Both the position numbers and the translations under genes were made by a program. Under the pieces are notes generated by a model. It had not been told where the DNA came from. It did no database searches and worked only from the letters and a program-made list of their open reading frames with translations. This document shows positions 46,401 to 53,269 of a stretch of 62,000 bases of DNA, one piece after another. Source of the DNA: Bugula neritina (lineage: Eukaryota > Bryozoa > Gymnolaemata > Cheilostomatida > Bugulidae); assembly GCA_964035545.1 (NCBI GenBank), contig OZ037771.1, forward strand, positions 10,641,480 through 10,703,479, written 5' to 3'. The number at the start of each line of letters is the position of its first letter. Position 1 is the first letter of the stretch.

Positions 46401-49400
46401 CTGTGCAGTCATCAACACTAAGCCTCACACCCATCGGTGAGAAAACTGGGTATGTTTTGTCAAGACAAACAATGAAAGAGCTATCTACTTTAATAGTTTT
46501 GGCTACCAACCCTATAATTTAGCACAGATGAATGTTGTTCTTGACAGTGTAAGTGAATGAACTTTTAATTCCTTTCAACTACAGTCTTTATTTTCTACAG
46601 TATACATACAGTATGTAATATTCTTTTTAACACATTTTGCTAGAGGGTTTACTTTAGAGCATATTGTTGAATTGTTAAATGTTTGCAGTGACACATTCGC
46701 CAATGATGCACTGATTTTTAATTATATCAAGAACAAATACTCTAAATTTAACACTAGTCACCTAGAAATTGTTGATTTTTTTTTATATTTAACCAGTCAG
46801 CTTATCCACTAACATTTTAATTATCAAAGCATAATGTAATATTGTGCACTTATTTATTTGACAAAAACATACAAATATAATCACAGTTAGCTTTCTATAA
46901 CTCTATTTATACCACTACTTTGATTTAATCAAGAGTTAGGTGCCTCCTTGGTTTAATAAATTAAGTAAAGTTGAGCAGTTAGCATTTAATAAAGCTTCAC
47001 TTAACACACCATAATAGGAATAGTGAATTGCATAATTCAGCTTGGTAAGCTATACTCCAACACAACATATTTATAATAAGTGGTTATTAAACTTGCCGAG
47101 CTTACCCTGATGACCAATGCCATAAAATTAACTAGTTCAAATGCTAATAGGAACAACAAGGTGGCAATAAACGTAACTTGTTGAAAACAGGATTGTCAAA
47201 CAACCAATAAAACAAAAGTTAACTTGCTGAAGAATTATTGTAGAATTAAAGAGCAAAGATGTTAGCAAAAGTAACTTGTTGAAAACAGGCTTCATATACT
47301 ACTTACTTACCATTCTAGCACATGTAGTACTATACTTACCATCCTGGCACATGTGGTACTATACTTACCAAGGTAGTGGGAGTCTCGTAGCAAATAGTCC
47401 CATTTGTCAACATCGTTTCCACTTTCCTTGTTGGCCACAATGTCATACAGAAAGAGTTTGTTTTTTCCCCTGCCTGTTTTTCCCTAAAAACAAATCATTT
47501 GGATGCAAAAACTTCTAAATAATAGACTTGGACAGCTTTTAATCACAGTAATATTTTCATAATGTTCTCTAGTCAAATTATACTAACCTTTTGCTATTGA
47601 ACCAAAAAAACTTTTAGCAGCCCTATCTCATACTAAGATAATTAAACGCAGTTGTTGCTGCTTTTTTACAATCAATTAACTGCTTTTGTAATATTACTGG
47701 TAGCATAACAGATGTGAAGCTAAGGAAAATTCGTGGATTTGCGCTATTATTGGAAAATAAACATCTTTATTAGTCAGTGACTTTTACCTCATGTGGTTTA
47801 CAATTGATGAGAGATTTTATGAACTCCCAATCTTTTTTTGTTATTTTCCATGCTTGCAACTCTTGCTCAAGTTGGTTGTTATTCATAGAGTACATGTAGT
47901 CCAGCATTGTCACAGAAAGAGTCTCGTGAGAGTGTTTGACCTCTAGCCTTGGGAGAATTTGCTGATCAAAGATGTGAGAGAAAGGGCCATGGCCTAAATC
48001 ATGGCAAAGTCCTGCCAACTGGAAGTATAACAGTATAAAACAACTACACTAAGGTTAACTCTATATGAGAAAACATGTACACGTATTCAGTTGGCAAATA
48101 ACGTCATTACAGCTACATAAGTAAGTAGGAAATGAGAAGTGTGCAGGGACACGTGCAAACGTGTTAAACTGATAGGGATTAGAGACAACTCCAAATTTAT
48201 TATATTATTTTCATGATAAATATGGACTTATGTTTACTTTACACTCAATGACTTAAATGAGCTCAAGCATGCATACACATTTATACTAAACCAGTTCAAT
48301 GATCTAAAATACCAAAAATATCTTCAGAGTTCATTCTATTTATTCAGTTAAAATATCATTACAATATTATTTTGCAACTTTAATCTGCTTATCTTATAAG
48401 TTCTCAATGTCATTTACTATTAAATTACAAATTTTATTCTCTATATAAACAGCTAAAACTTATACATGCTGCTTGATTAGGCTTTTTATCTTCTCAACAA
48501 CAACACATTTTTTCTATAAGTAAAACCTTTTGCCTTGACCTTCTTATTGCAGGCTTGTCAGCAGGTTCTTTAGGCTTATTCATAAAGAATCTGAATACTT
48601 TTTTTACTGTGCTTGTTTAGCATTTGAAATAAATTTTATAGTAACTGAGTATTTCTGAAGAATAGTAAAACCTATAGCAATCATATTTGTAGGAGCAATG
48701 TATTTTCCCTTATCATGTCATGATTGCACCGTTTTGTCAGTCCAGTATAGAAGGTGATCTGTGTAGAGGTTATGAACTCAGTTTTCTTATCTACTACCAG
48801 ACCCTGAATTAAATCACTATTGGAATAGCTTGTTAAATATAAAAATTTATTATTTGTACATACCTGAAACATAATTTCTTTTAGTTAATGCTTATTTTAA
48901 AGAAGTCAATTGTTTTTTTTTTGAGTTTGATCCACCAAACTTGTATATGATACTCATTTATTAAAAAAATAGATTTATGACTTTCTAAGAAAGAGTCTTT
49001 ACTACTAGATACTGGTTTCATCCCAGATAAACGCTTCCCAGTTGGACGCTAGACTAAATTTTCTACTTTGACGCTTTCCACTTGGACACTTCCCAGTTAG
49101 ATGCTATTTTTTATTTTGGTACAATTATTATATACCAAAATTGTACCAGTATATTATACTACAGCATAGTATAATATAAGCTGTAGCAAGATATTGCTGT
49201 ATTATCAACAAGAAACTTCATTGTTATGATCAATGCAGACGCCTGTTCTATAAGTGATAAGTACAATATTGTTTACAGTATTGCTTTAAAGAAATACTCT
49301 ACTAGATTGATTTCTCATTTTATCGAATCTCAACTAAAAAAAATAAAAAACAATCCTCGCAAACGATATTTGAAAGTTGCTAGCTAGTATAAACAAGCTA

Positions 49401-51386
49401 CTGTGTTGCTATAGTCTGACTGGCATACTCATTTACTATAAAATTTACTTCAAAACCTAAATAAACCAGGGAAAATATAAATAAACAAGTAAATCTCATT
49501 AAACAGCCATTAAAACATTACATATTTTCCAATAACTTACAAATTGACAATTATTGTTAAGGAAAAAATGTATTTATGTTGGTTCATATTTATTAATGCA
49601 CTGTGCTGTTAATAGATGTATTGCATTAAAATTCAACCCTCATTTTCGTCGCAATAGGTGATCAATAAAAAAAACGTACACTATCAAATTCTTTATGAAT
49701 AAGCCTAAAGAACCTGCTGACAAGCCTGAAATAAGAAGGTCAAGGCAAAAGGTTCTACTTATAGAAAAAATGTGTTGTTGCTGAGAAGATAAAAAGCCTA
49801 ATCAAACAGCATGTATAAGTTCTAGCTGTTTATATAGAGAATAAAATTTGTAATTTAATAGTAAATGACATTGAGAACTAAGATAAGCAGATTAGAGTTG
49901 CAGAATAATATTGTAATGATATTTTAACTGAATAAATAGAATGAACTTTGTAGATATTTTTGATATTTTAGATCATTGAACTGGTTTAGTATAAATGTGT
50001 ATGCATGCTTGAGCTCATTTAAGTCATTGAGTGTAAAGTGAACATAAGTCCATATTTATCATGAAAATAATATAATAAATTTGGAGTTGTCTCTAATCCC
50101 TATCAGTTTAACACGTTTGCACGTGTCCCTGCACACTTCCGATTTTCTACTAGTTATGTAACTGTAATGTGATAATATACCGCTAAATATATTGTGTGAA
50201 CTATAGTAATATGTAAAGTCGGTGCTTGAAAACAAAGAAAAAACAAAAGAATAAATAATACATAAAAAGTAAAAAAAAATTCTTAAAGAGAGGAAATTTG
50301 GCTTTTAAACAAAAAATTATCATAGATCATAAAGTTGAAAAAGCTGCGAGGCCTAGTAACATCTTCATCAAGGTGTCTAAAATTTTCAGACTAGAGGGCA
50401 GCTTTAATAATTGTTAGTTAGAGCTAAAGAATCTGGTTTTACATGCATTCAATTAGTCTTACCTCCACACAAAGACAGTCTTTTTCCGAAAGTTCTAACT
50501 CAGGTTGCTTGTCTTTCAAACATCGTACAAGTTTACCTGCTAGATGATAAACTCCCAGGCTATGATCAAACCTCGTGCCATTAGCTCCAGGGTACACATA
50601 GTGTACGGTGGACAACTAAATAAATAAATAGCTCTGTAAACAAGAAGCCATATGAAAAAAAAACAGTCAGAAAACTTAAAAACAATCTCAAATACTTTAA
50701 GTTAAAATTTTTAGCCTTGTTTATTAATCATTAAATAACTTATTTTTATATTTAATACTTTTATTTTTATATATCAAATATATCACAGTTTTCCTGTTTG
50801 GTCAAAGCAAATTCTCATTTTTCTTGTTATCTGTGAGTCTTGCTGACTAAATTATTTAAGATGGCTACTTGAAAATGATGAGTGGATTAAAATAAACAAT
50901 TTGCCTTGATATTTACAGTCAGATGCTAGCCAGTAAAATATAATAATAGTAAAAAATTGGTGCCAGTGCATGTTTTGGTTTCCTTGCCATTCGAAATTGT
51001 CAACTTAGAAAGAGACACTTCTAAAAACTGACACATTTAAAATGAGATCGTTTGAAAATAGACAGCCCAAAAATCAGGCATATTGGAAACTAGTCAAATG
51101 CAAAAACAACTGTTTCCGAAAATGGGCATCTTTGGCATGATTCATTCAAAGAAAGATTCAAGTGTATTTTGTTATAACATAAAGCATTTACTGTCGGGAG
51201 ACAATTTACATTATGTTTAATTTTTGATATGTCCATGCACTAGAAAATAATTCTGTATTTATAGACCTGCTTGATATGACGAAGTCTTTGAAACTGAGGA
51301 GTGTTTATGATGAGAAGAGCTGCTCTGTGAACTTCAATGTAGTCGTATATCGGATCCTTGAACAGTTTGCTTTGAAGGGGAGTTTC
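14849..51386 (-). CDS. SAMHD1: SAMHD1-like dNTP triphosphohydrolase, copy C (ten exons, giant introns)
   Basis: Exons in transcript order: 51386-51267, 50615-50463, 48018-47788, 47483-47369, 32500-32351, 29916-29762, 28703-28601, 17171-17039, 16275-16194, 14956-14849 (stop TGA). Every exon has the same length and phase as its copy B partner (total 1350 bases, 449 residues), each is open, and all flanks are GT-AG. HD metal residues are all kept: [16 protein letters not shown] and KWDY. One notable change: the first exon reads INTPQFQRL where B and human SAMHD1 have IDTPQFQRL. The introns hold at least six inserted elements, yet no exon is damaged, which suggests selection, though expression is unproven. 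LTR element 3 lies upstream at 51857 and no first exon was found. Confidence 0.87.
15195..15494. mobile_element. 300-bp TIR element, possibly piggyBac-type MITE
   Basis: Inverted ends CCTAGACACACTTTGC (left, from about 15197) and GGTAAAGTGTGTCTAGGGG (right). The left flank is TTAA and the right flank ATTA, compatible with a decayed TTAA target duplication as in piggyBac-type elements. No coding capacity. It sits in the last intron of copy C; a relative is in copy B at 7578-7772. Confidence 0.7.
17172..18536. other. Copy C intron sequence with unidentified repeat-like phrases
   Basis: No exon recognised. The phrases GTTGAACCACAT and AGTTGAACC occur at about 17250, 17610 and 17630, and the stretch may be a decayed transposon, but I found no termini. 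An (AT)n run follows at 18537-18576. Confidence 0.4.
18577..19162 (-). repeat. 3' LTR of element 1
   Basis: 586 bases, about 97-98 percent like the partner at 24938-25521. It contains a striking set of CCGAAGTCGGA / TCCGAAATCGG repeats (about 18775-18915) that read as short inverted repeats and are far more GC-rich than the surroundings. Confidence 0.93.
19163..19172 (-). other. Polypurine tract of element 1
   Basis: GGGGGGAGAA on the minus strand directly before the 3' LTR, the expected place for plus-strand priming. Confidence 0.75.
19265..23934 (-). pseudogene. Element 1 pol (protease, RT, RNase H, integrase), degraded
   Basis: Segments in different frames, in order: linker (23934-23570), protease with LLGTGCTTN where the catalytic Asp is Gly (near 23450), RT with YLDD at 22174-22163, RNase H with DTDASD, integrase HHCC zinc region, DDE core ([20 protein letters not shown]) and a GPY/F-like module (KFVGPY). 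Breaks: a 12-G run near 23560 where the frame changes, a shift near 21950, TAA at 21555-21557, TGA near 21000, TGA near 20694, and shifts near 20510 and 20220. The last part (20227-19265) is a Pro-rich tail with [10 protein letters not shown]. It cannot encode a working polyprotein. Confidence 0.88.
23947..24867 (-). pseudogene. Element 1 gag with zinc knuckle
   Basis: ATG at 24867. The frame covers an acidic N-terminus, a capsid-type region ([10 protein letters not shown], then [10 protein letters not shown], then a helical segment with AFFHTINN) and reaches an in-frame TAA at 24100-24102. Beyond that stop the same frame continues into a CCHC zinc knuckle ([14 protein letters not shown], about 23990-24033), so the first stop is a nonsense mutation. 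The frame ends at TAA 23947-23949, a stop whose following bases are the same in element 3 (53202). Gag forms the particle and binds RNA. Confidence 0.82.
24920..24936 (-). other. Primer binding site of element 1 (tRNA-Leu)
   Basis: On the minus strand it reads TGGTGGCAGCGGTGGGA, one base after the 5' LTR. It is complementary to the 3' end of the animal tRNA-Leu group ending CCCACCGCTGCCA plus CCA. Confidence 0.85.
24938..25521 (-). repeat. 5' LTR of element 1
   Basis: 584 bases; begins on the minus strand with TGTAATGGATTTT and ends CAAAATCATAACA next to the primer site. TATATA-like and CCGAAGTCGGA segments mirror the other LTR. It would carry the promoter. Confidence 0.93.
25905..26165 (-). 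pseudogene. Penelope GIY-YIG endonuclease domain, minus copy
   Basis: Minus-strand translation: VYKITCPEA, then [20 protein letters not shown], the GIY-YIG core with the YIGET motif, followed by a stop. It belongs to the same reading direction as the RT at 27240-27665 and is separated from it by the 26361-27141 insertion. It would nick target DNA. Confidence 0.78.
26361..27141. mobile_element. 781-bp TIR element rich in GATCGATC
   Basis: Ends are long inverted repeats beginning GGCTTTCCATGGATCGATCT and continuing with CAGATCGATCTTGC. More GATCGATC blocks and imperfect inverted repeats lie inside. It carries no gene and splits the Penelope-like element. No clear target duplication was seen, so the superfamily is open. 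Confidence 0.7.
27240..27665 (-). pseudogene. Penelope-like reverse transcriptase fragment
   Basis: Minus-strand translation gives [17 protein letters not shown], the PLE motif before the palm, then [15 protein letters not shown] with the catalytic YMDD, then LSLLDV. A stop within the LEKEL-like segment and later shifts break the frame. Neighbouring GIY-YIG sequence and the inverted end support the assignment. Confidence 0.8.
27638..27940 (+). pseudogene. Penelope GIY-YIG endonuclease domain, inverted plus copy
   Basis: A 100-residue open frame with [23 protein letters not shown] and a PLE-typical ending [10 protein letters not shown] to PLKLY before a stop. It is the reverse-complement duplicate of 25905-26165 and its 3' flank, with a short internal deletion. 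It abuts the RT head to head, so it is a rearranged fragment and not a gene on its own. Confidence 0.8.
28385..28469. repeat. (CA)n-(TA)n microsatellite
   Basis: CA dinucleotides followed by TA dinucleotides in the copy C intron before the 28601-28703 exon on the genomic map; the copy B counterpart is 8966-9136. Confidence 0.95.
28601..32500 (-). CDS. SAMHD1: Copy C exons 6-8
   Basis: Exons 32500-32351 (150 bases), 29916-29762 (155) and 28703-28601 (103). They encode [12 protein letters not shown] to LHKH, then AYQHSVTLG to [16 protein letters not shown], then [13 protein letters not shown]. In human SAMHD1 this region provides the allosteric and tetramer contacts. The Lys of the human AYQHK is Ser here and Pro in copy B, while the Arg-Asp-Lys triplet before VDTIY is kept. 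Confidence 0.88.
28785..29612. repeat. Tandem array of about 23-bp units (TACTGTACTGTATATAA type)
   Basis: About 35 units with the core AATACTGTACTGTATATAAT, in the intron between copy C exons 29762-29916 and 28601-28703. It is a longer and more uniform version of the copy B array at 8372-8736, so it expanded after the duplication. Confidence 0.93.
29917..32350. other. Copy C intron, no further gene recognised
   Basis: AT-rich intron. Parts near 30000-30120 resemble the copy B intron near 7840-7960 (CTTATTTCATAACTGCAG), confirming common origin. I see no other coding signal. Confidence 0.5.
33026..33424 (-). repeat. Minisatellite with splice-donor units, copy C, left part
   Basis: Reverse-complement units of the copy B array (5514-6030): CCATCCTATCACATGTAGT and ACTTACC (GGTAAGT on the gene strand). 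The array is split: the Polinton was inserted at TACTTA (33419-33424), itself part of a unit. Confidence 0.9.
33425..33859 (+). repeat. Left terminal inverted repeat of the Polinton
   Basis: About 435 bases, reverse complement of 46870-47303 at roughly 90 percent by eye, starting AGTAGTATATGAAGCCTG and ending near AACTGTGATTATAT. Confidence 0.9.
34258..34996 (+). pseudogene. Helical gag-like ORF, unassigned
   Basis: One frame runs from an acceptor-like AG (34257) to 34996, broken by a TAA at 34466-34468. It encodes a helical, charged protein: [11 protein letters not shown] at the start, a Ser/Gln-rich linker, [13 protein letters not shown], then a long helical part ending with [13 protein letters not shown]. 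There is no ATG at the start. The pattern of helices reminds me of Bel/Pao-type gag N-termini, but it could equally be a Polinton gene of unknown role. No motif decides. Confidence 0.4.
35200..35880 (+). mobile_element. 5'-truncated RTE-type retrotransposon
   Basis: Encodes the end of an RTE reverse transcriptase: [30 protein letters not shown], then [32 protein letters not shown] and [10 protein letters not shown]. The frame changes once at the A6 run near 35402-35408, joining 35190-35423 with 35408-35821. The upstream endonuclease and palm are missing, as expected for 5' truncation. It sits inside the Polinton remnant. Confidence 0.8.
36795..36973 (+). pseudogene. Polinton capsid-type gene (F54H12.2-like), N-terminal part
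   Basis: ATG at 36795 opens a frame with [16 protein letters not shown], which matches the N-terminus of the F54H12.2-like proteins that accompany Polintons and are regarded as capsid components. The frame runs without a stop to 36973, where LTR element 2 begins. The rest continues at 45177. The pre-insertion frame is compatible across the junction, so this part was intact when element 2 arrived. Confidence 0.75.
36974..37278 (+). repeat. 5' LTR of element 2
   Basis: 305 bases; one substitution (T against C, in AAGGTTGTGTATTG) separates it from the 3' LTR. Confidence 0.95.
37280..37296 (+). other. Primer binding site of element 2 (tRNA-Leu)
   Basis: TGGTGGCAGCGGTGGGA, one base after the 5' LTR; identical to the sites of elements 1 and 3. 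Confidence 0.85.
37312..38179 (+). pseudogene. Element 2 gag, frameshifted
   Basis: ATG at 37312, 34 bases after the LTR. The frame passes [10 protein letters not shown] and then is lost near 37435; the true continuation is one frame over, with [13 protein letters not shown] and the open stretch 37484-38179, containing [19 protein letters not shown] and [11 protein letters not shown] as in elements 1 and 3. The CCHC zinc knuckle present in the other two elements is not intact here: the GC-rich end (38130-38180) reads [13 protein letters not shown] in this frame. I infer indels in that end as well. Confidence 0.8.
38468..42747 (+). CDS. Element 2 pol (protease, RT, RNase H, integrase), one frameshift
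   Basis: The first part (38468-39571) holds protease with LLDSGCTTN (Asp-Ser-Gly) and the RT entry. The frame changes near 39525, and the second part (from 39493 in the other frame to 42747, about 1080 codons) is uninterrupted: RT with YLDD (39838-39849), RNase H with DTDASD and TDHASLIW, an integrase HHCC region (CEICQASKH), the DDE core (Asp 41281, Asp 41461, Glu 41569), a GPY/F-like module (KFVGPYVIV) and a long Pro-rich tail with [10 protein letters not shown]. It is by far the best-preserved pol in the window. The single shift may be a real mutation or a sequencing error. Confidence 0.9.
42765..44595 (+). pseudogene. Element 2 ORF3: zinc fingers plus coiled coil, interrupted
   Basis: ATG at 42765, 17 bases after the pol stop. 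The N-terminus is acidic ([19 protein letters not shown]). A TGA at 43017-43019 is followed in the same frame by a C2H2 finger CX2CX12HX3H (CRLCQQRF to HLPQH) and the start of a second motif, FCPCG. Here a 755-bp element (43324-44078) is inserted; beyond it the ORF resumes with RHQRT and a Cys, then [11 protein letters not shown], a Pro-rich stretch and a C-terminal coiled coil ([14 protein letters not shown]). The block order equals element 3 ORF3. Function unknown; position is that of env in retroviruses, but no signal peptide or membrane segment is seen. Confidence 0.8.
43324..44078. mobile_element. 755-bp TIR element with TA duplication, inside ORF3
   Basis: Inverted ends CACAAGATAGTTAAGGGCA and CACAGGATAGTTAAGGGCA (right end, complemented), flanked by TA on both sides (43322-43323, 44079-44080), as for Tc1/mariner-type elements. 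It has no plausible transposase. A 638-bp relative is at 59330-59967. Confidence 0.82.
44861..44871 (+). other. Polypurine tract of element 2
   Basis: GGAGGGGGCAG immediately before the 3' LTR. Confidence 0.75.
44872..45176 (+). repeat. 3' LTR of element 2
   Basis: 305 bases, preceded by the purine tract and followed by the ATAT duplication and the capsid gene remainder. Confidence 0.95.
45177..46288 (+). pseudogene. Polinton capsid-type gene, remainder
   Basis: Continues after element 2 with [31 protein letters not shown] and YRAELETLL, then a TGA at 45449. Later segments in shifted frames have [26 protein letters not shown], then [11 protein letters not shown] and [12 protein letters not shown], closing at TGA 46286-46288. 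The order of these blocks is that of F54H12.2-like proteins. Several stops and shifts between 45449 and 46010 show it is dead, apart from the element 2 insertion. Confidence 0.78.
46285..46560 (+). pseudogene. Polinton adenain-like cysteine protease remnant
   Basis: The ATG at 46285 overlaps the capsid stop (ATGA). The frame has [11 protein letters not shown] near the start and, after a TGA at 46438-46440, [10 protein letters not shown] then [10 protein letters not shown]. This is the order of Polinton maturation proteases, which resemble adenovirus protease. The usual His before Trp appears as Asn, and the catalytic Cys region was not found, so it is a truncated remnant. The neighbouring capsid gene supports the call. 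Confidence 0.68.
46870..47303 (-). repeat. Right terminal inverted repeat of the Polinton
   Basis: Partner of 33425-33859; ends GGCTTCATATACTACT followed by the duplication TACTTA (47304-47309). Confidence 0.9.
47304..47368 (-). repeat. Minisatellite with splice-donor units, copy C, right part
   Basis: Two to three units of the same array as 33026-33424, adjoining the donor of the 47369-47483 exon. The Polinton separates the two parts. Confidence 0.88.
47369..51386 (-). CDS. SAMHD1: Copy C exons 2-5 (HD-domain core)
   Basis: Exons 51386-51267 (120 bases), 50615-50463 (153), 48018-47788 (231) and 47483-47369 (115). They carry [14 protein letters not shown], then [15 protein letters not shown], then [16 protein letters not shown] and HSHETLSV, then [11 protein letters not shown] to KWDYLLRD. 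All four metal ligands are kept. The Asn in INTPQ replaces the Asp found in copy B. The acceptor of the first exon is ATTAG; a TAG in frame just upstream shows the exon cannot extend further. Confidence 0.9.
48104..50169. mobile_element. 2-kb foldback element with about 485-bp inverted arms
   Basis: The arms 48104-48592 and 49686-50169 are near-perfect reverse complements; for example GTGTGCAGGGACACGTGCAA near the left outer end and its complement near the right. The core (48593-49685) has no recognisable gene. The copy B counterpart intron is 547 bases and lacks it, so it is an insertion in copy C. No clear target duplication was seen (outer ends CATTACAG). Confidence 0.82.
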
Positions 51387-51856
51387 CTAATAATTATCCC
51401 GAACTAAAGATAACTTGCATCAACTTTGTAAAAATTTGCAATATTTATGGCATTTTTACACATGCATTCACTTTACACAACGAGCTACTCCAAAAGGAAA
51501 GTATTGACTTTTGCACACACTAGTTCAATATTATAGCTCAGTAAATACTCGAAAAATAAAGACTTACTCTTTTTAAAACTGCTTGACACTCCAAATTACC
51601 AACTCACGGTATAATATCATTTGATAGTATAACAAGACAACAATATAATGATATAATAAAAACTACCTAAGAAACCAAAAGGAATACATATAATAGAAAA
51701 CTGCTGGGTTTCTACTACATTGATATGATAATGCTTATTTTAAGCAGTTTAAATTTTTTTATGGCTTATGCAATATGTTTATTTTTCTAATAATCAAAAT
51801 AATAGGTTGAGTGACAAAATTTGTGATGATCATATTTAAAAGCTGAAGCTTAATAT
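51387..51856. other. Sequence upstream of the first recognised copy C exon
   Basis: AT-rich; no first exon like 2540-2578 and no promoter motif seen. The stretch ends at the AATAT target of LTR element 3. Confidence 0.4.
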
Positions 51857-52274
51857 TGTAATGGATTTCACTGGTGCAATTTATGTTAGTATTATATCGA
51901 AAGGGTCGACTCTATATTGTATGCTATAGTGGAGTTCGACTACATTGACCTCCTGCGACTTGTAGCTATGGCCAACAGTGGCACCACTAGTAACAACCAA
52001 TCAGAACTGACATTCTAATTGATAGCAGGTAGAGCTAGCTACTCGTAGTGGAAGCGCGCTGAGTAGCTAGCCAGGCAGAGCAGCTTGGGACTTCGTTTAG
52101 AGTAGTTGTGTATTGAAGCTCACTAATTATGTAATGTTTCTATTCATGTTTAGCAGTAATTAGAACTTCTTGTATCGTGTAAATAATAAACTTATCATAG
52201 CGTAAACAACCTGGTGTAGTGGCTTTGTTTAAGTTGACCCACACATAATATAGTGAATTGTGAAATTCACTACA
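51857..52274 (+). repeat. 5' LTR of element 3
   Basis: 418 bases; shares TGTAATGGATTT at its start with the element 1 LTR and ends GAAATTCACTACA. Confidence 0.94.
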
Positions 52275-52275
52275 G

Positions 52276-52292
52276 TGGTGGCAGCGGTGGGA
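52276..52292 (+). other. Primer binding site of element 3 (tRNA-Leu)
   Basis: TGGTGGCAGCGGTGGGA one base after the 5' LTR. Confidence 0.85.
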
Positions 52293-52329
52293 TTCCACTT
52301 AATACAAATGCTCCTAGCCAGGGAGTAAG

Positions 52330-53204
52330 ATGGCCGACGAGGACGACGCGCCCAGACAGGGACCGGCAGCAGTAGAGGAGGATCACATAGGCGGCCCAGC
52401 GCTGCCTATGGACAGGTACCACTTGCGGGCTCCCATCTTCTCAGGGGAAGAAGATGTGGAGCAATTCATCACTGAGTTTAGTGATGTGGCGGACATCTGC
52501 GGATGGCCGAATAGGGTTACTCTGATCCAGCTGCGGTTATGTCTGACAGGGCCGGCTAAACCCTATGAGATAAGCCAGAATGGCGGTGACATATTTTTTA
52601 AGCATTACGAGCTTGGTTTGGATTAACCGCTCAAAATGCTTGCGTGCAACTGCAGGGGCTTAGGCAAAATCCTAAGACCAACCTGCGAGAGCATGCTACC
52701 GCAGTCGAACGACTGGCACAAGTCGCCTACGGTGACTTGCCTGCTGATAGTCGACAGAGCCTAGCACTGGATGCATTCCTCCAGTCTATTAACAACCTCG
52801 GTCTGAAACAGCATCTGCTGGTGGCCGAAGTTGAGACTATGGAGAGAGCTCTAAGGCTTGGGAATGCCTATTTTTAAGCCGACAGTGCGTGTCGACCTGG
52901 TGCGACGATACAGCAGGTCGGAGCAGACGACGACGTGTCGACGTCGCCGGCGAAGACAGCTGTACATGTCGCCTCGGCAGCAACAGACAAATTGACTAGC
53001 TTGACCACAAGCTTGATTCAAAAACTGCTAGCCGAGATCAGGCAACTGCGCCAGCAGTCGACAGCTGAGCGACCCAGGAGGTCGTCGGTAGCTGTCGACG
53101 ACAGGCGCCGCCCCGTATGCTGGGGCTGTGGTAGTGGTGGGCACTTCATACAAAGTTGCCCCCGCGGTAATGGGAGACAGTTGAACAGCAACGGCCCACG
53201 GTAA
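52330..53204 (+). pseudogene. Element 3 gag with zinc knuckle, broken
   Basis: ATG at 52330. The frame covers YHLRAPIFSG and EQFITEFSDV and stops at 52626 after a shift; it resumes at 52644 in another frame with NLREHATAVERLAQVAY and AFLQSINNLGL, meets a TAA at 52875-52877, and continues in the same frame to the CCHC knuckle CWGCGSGGHFIQSC (about 53117-53160) and a TAA at 53202-53204. That last stop and its context (CTTCCGCCAACCGTGGGCC) match element 1, so it is likely the natural gag stop; the earlier breaks are damage. Confidence 0.83.
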
Positions 53205-53269
53205 CTTCCGCCAACCGTGGGCCCCAGTTTAACCCCCCAAGGCAGAGGCCAAGGCCCAAACCCCACCGG

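Larger units (their letters stand above)
33425..47303. mobile_element. Polinton/Maverick remnant containing LTR element 2
   Basis: Long terminal inverted repeats (33425-33859 and 46870-47303), beginning AGTAGTATATGAAGCC, flanked on both sides by the 6-bp duplication TACTTA (33419-33424 and 47304-47309). A 6-bp duplication, TIRs of hundreds of bases and a 5'-AG start are Polinton features. Contents: a capsid-type gene (36795-46288, split by element 2) and an adenain-like protease (46285-46560). DNA polymerase B, integrase and ATPase genes are missing. Without element 2 it is about 5.7 kb, so it is internally deleted. It lies in the copy C intron. Confidence 0.88.

Noticed and set aside
48681-48872. 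Short frame in the core of the foldback element as a transposase
   Set aside because: Only about 60 codons, no DDE or zinc motif.
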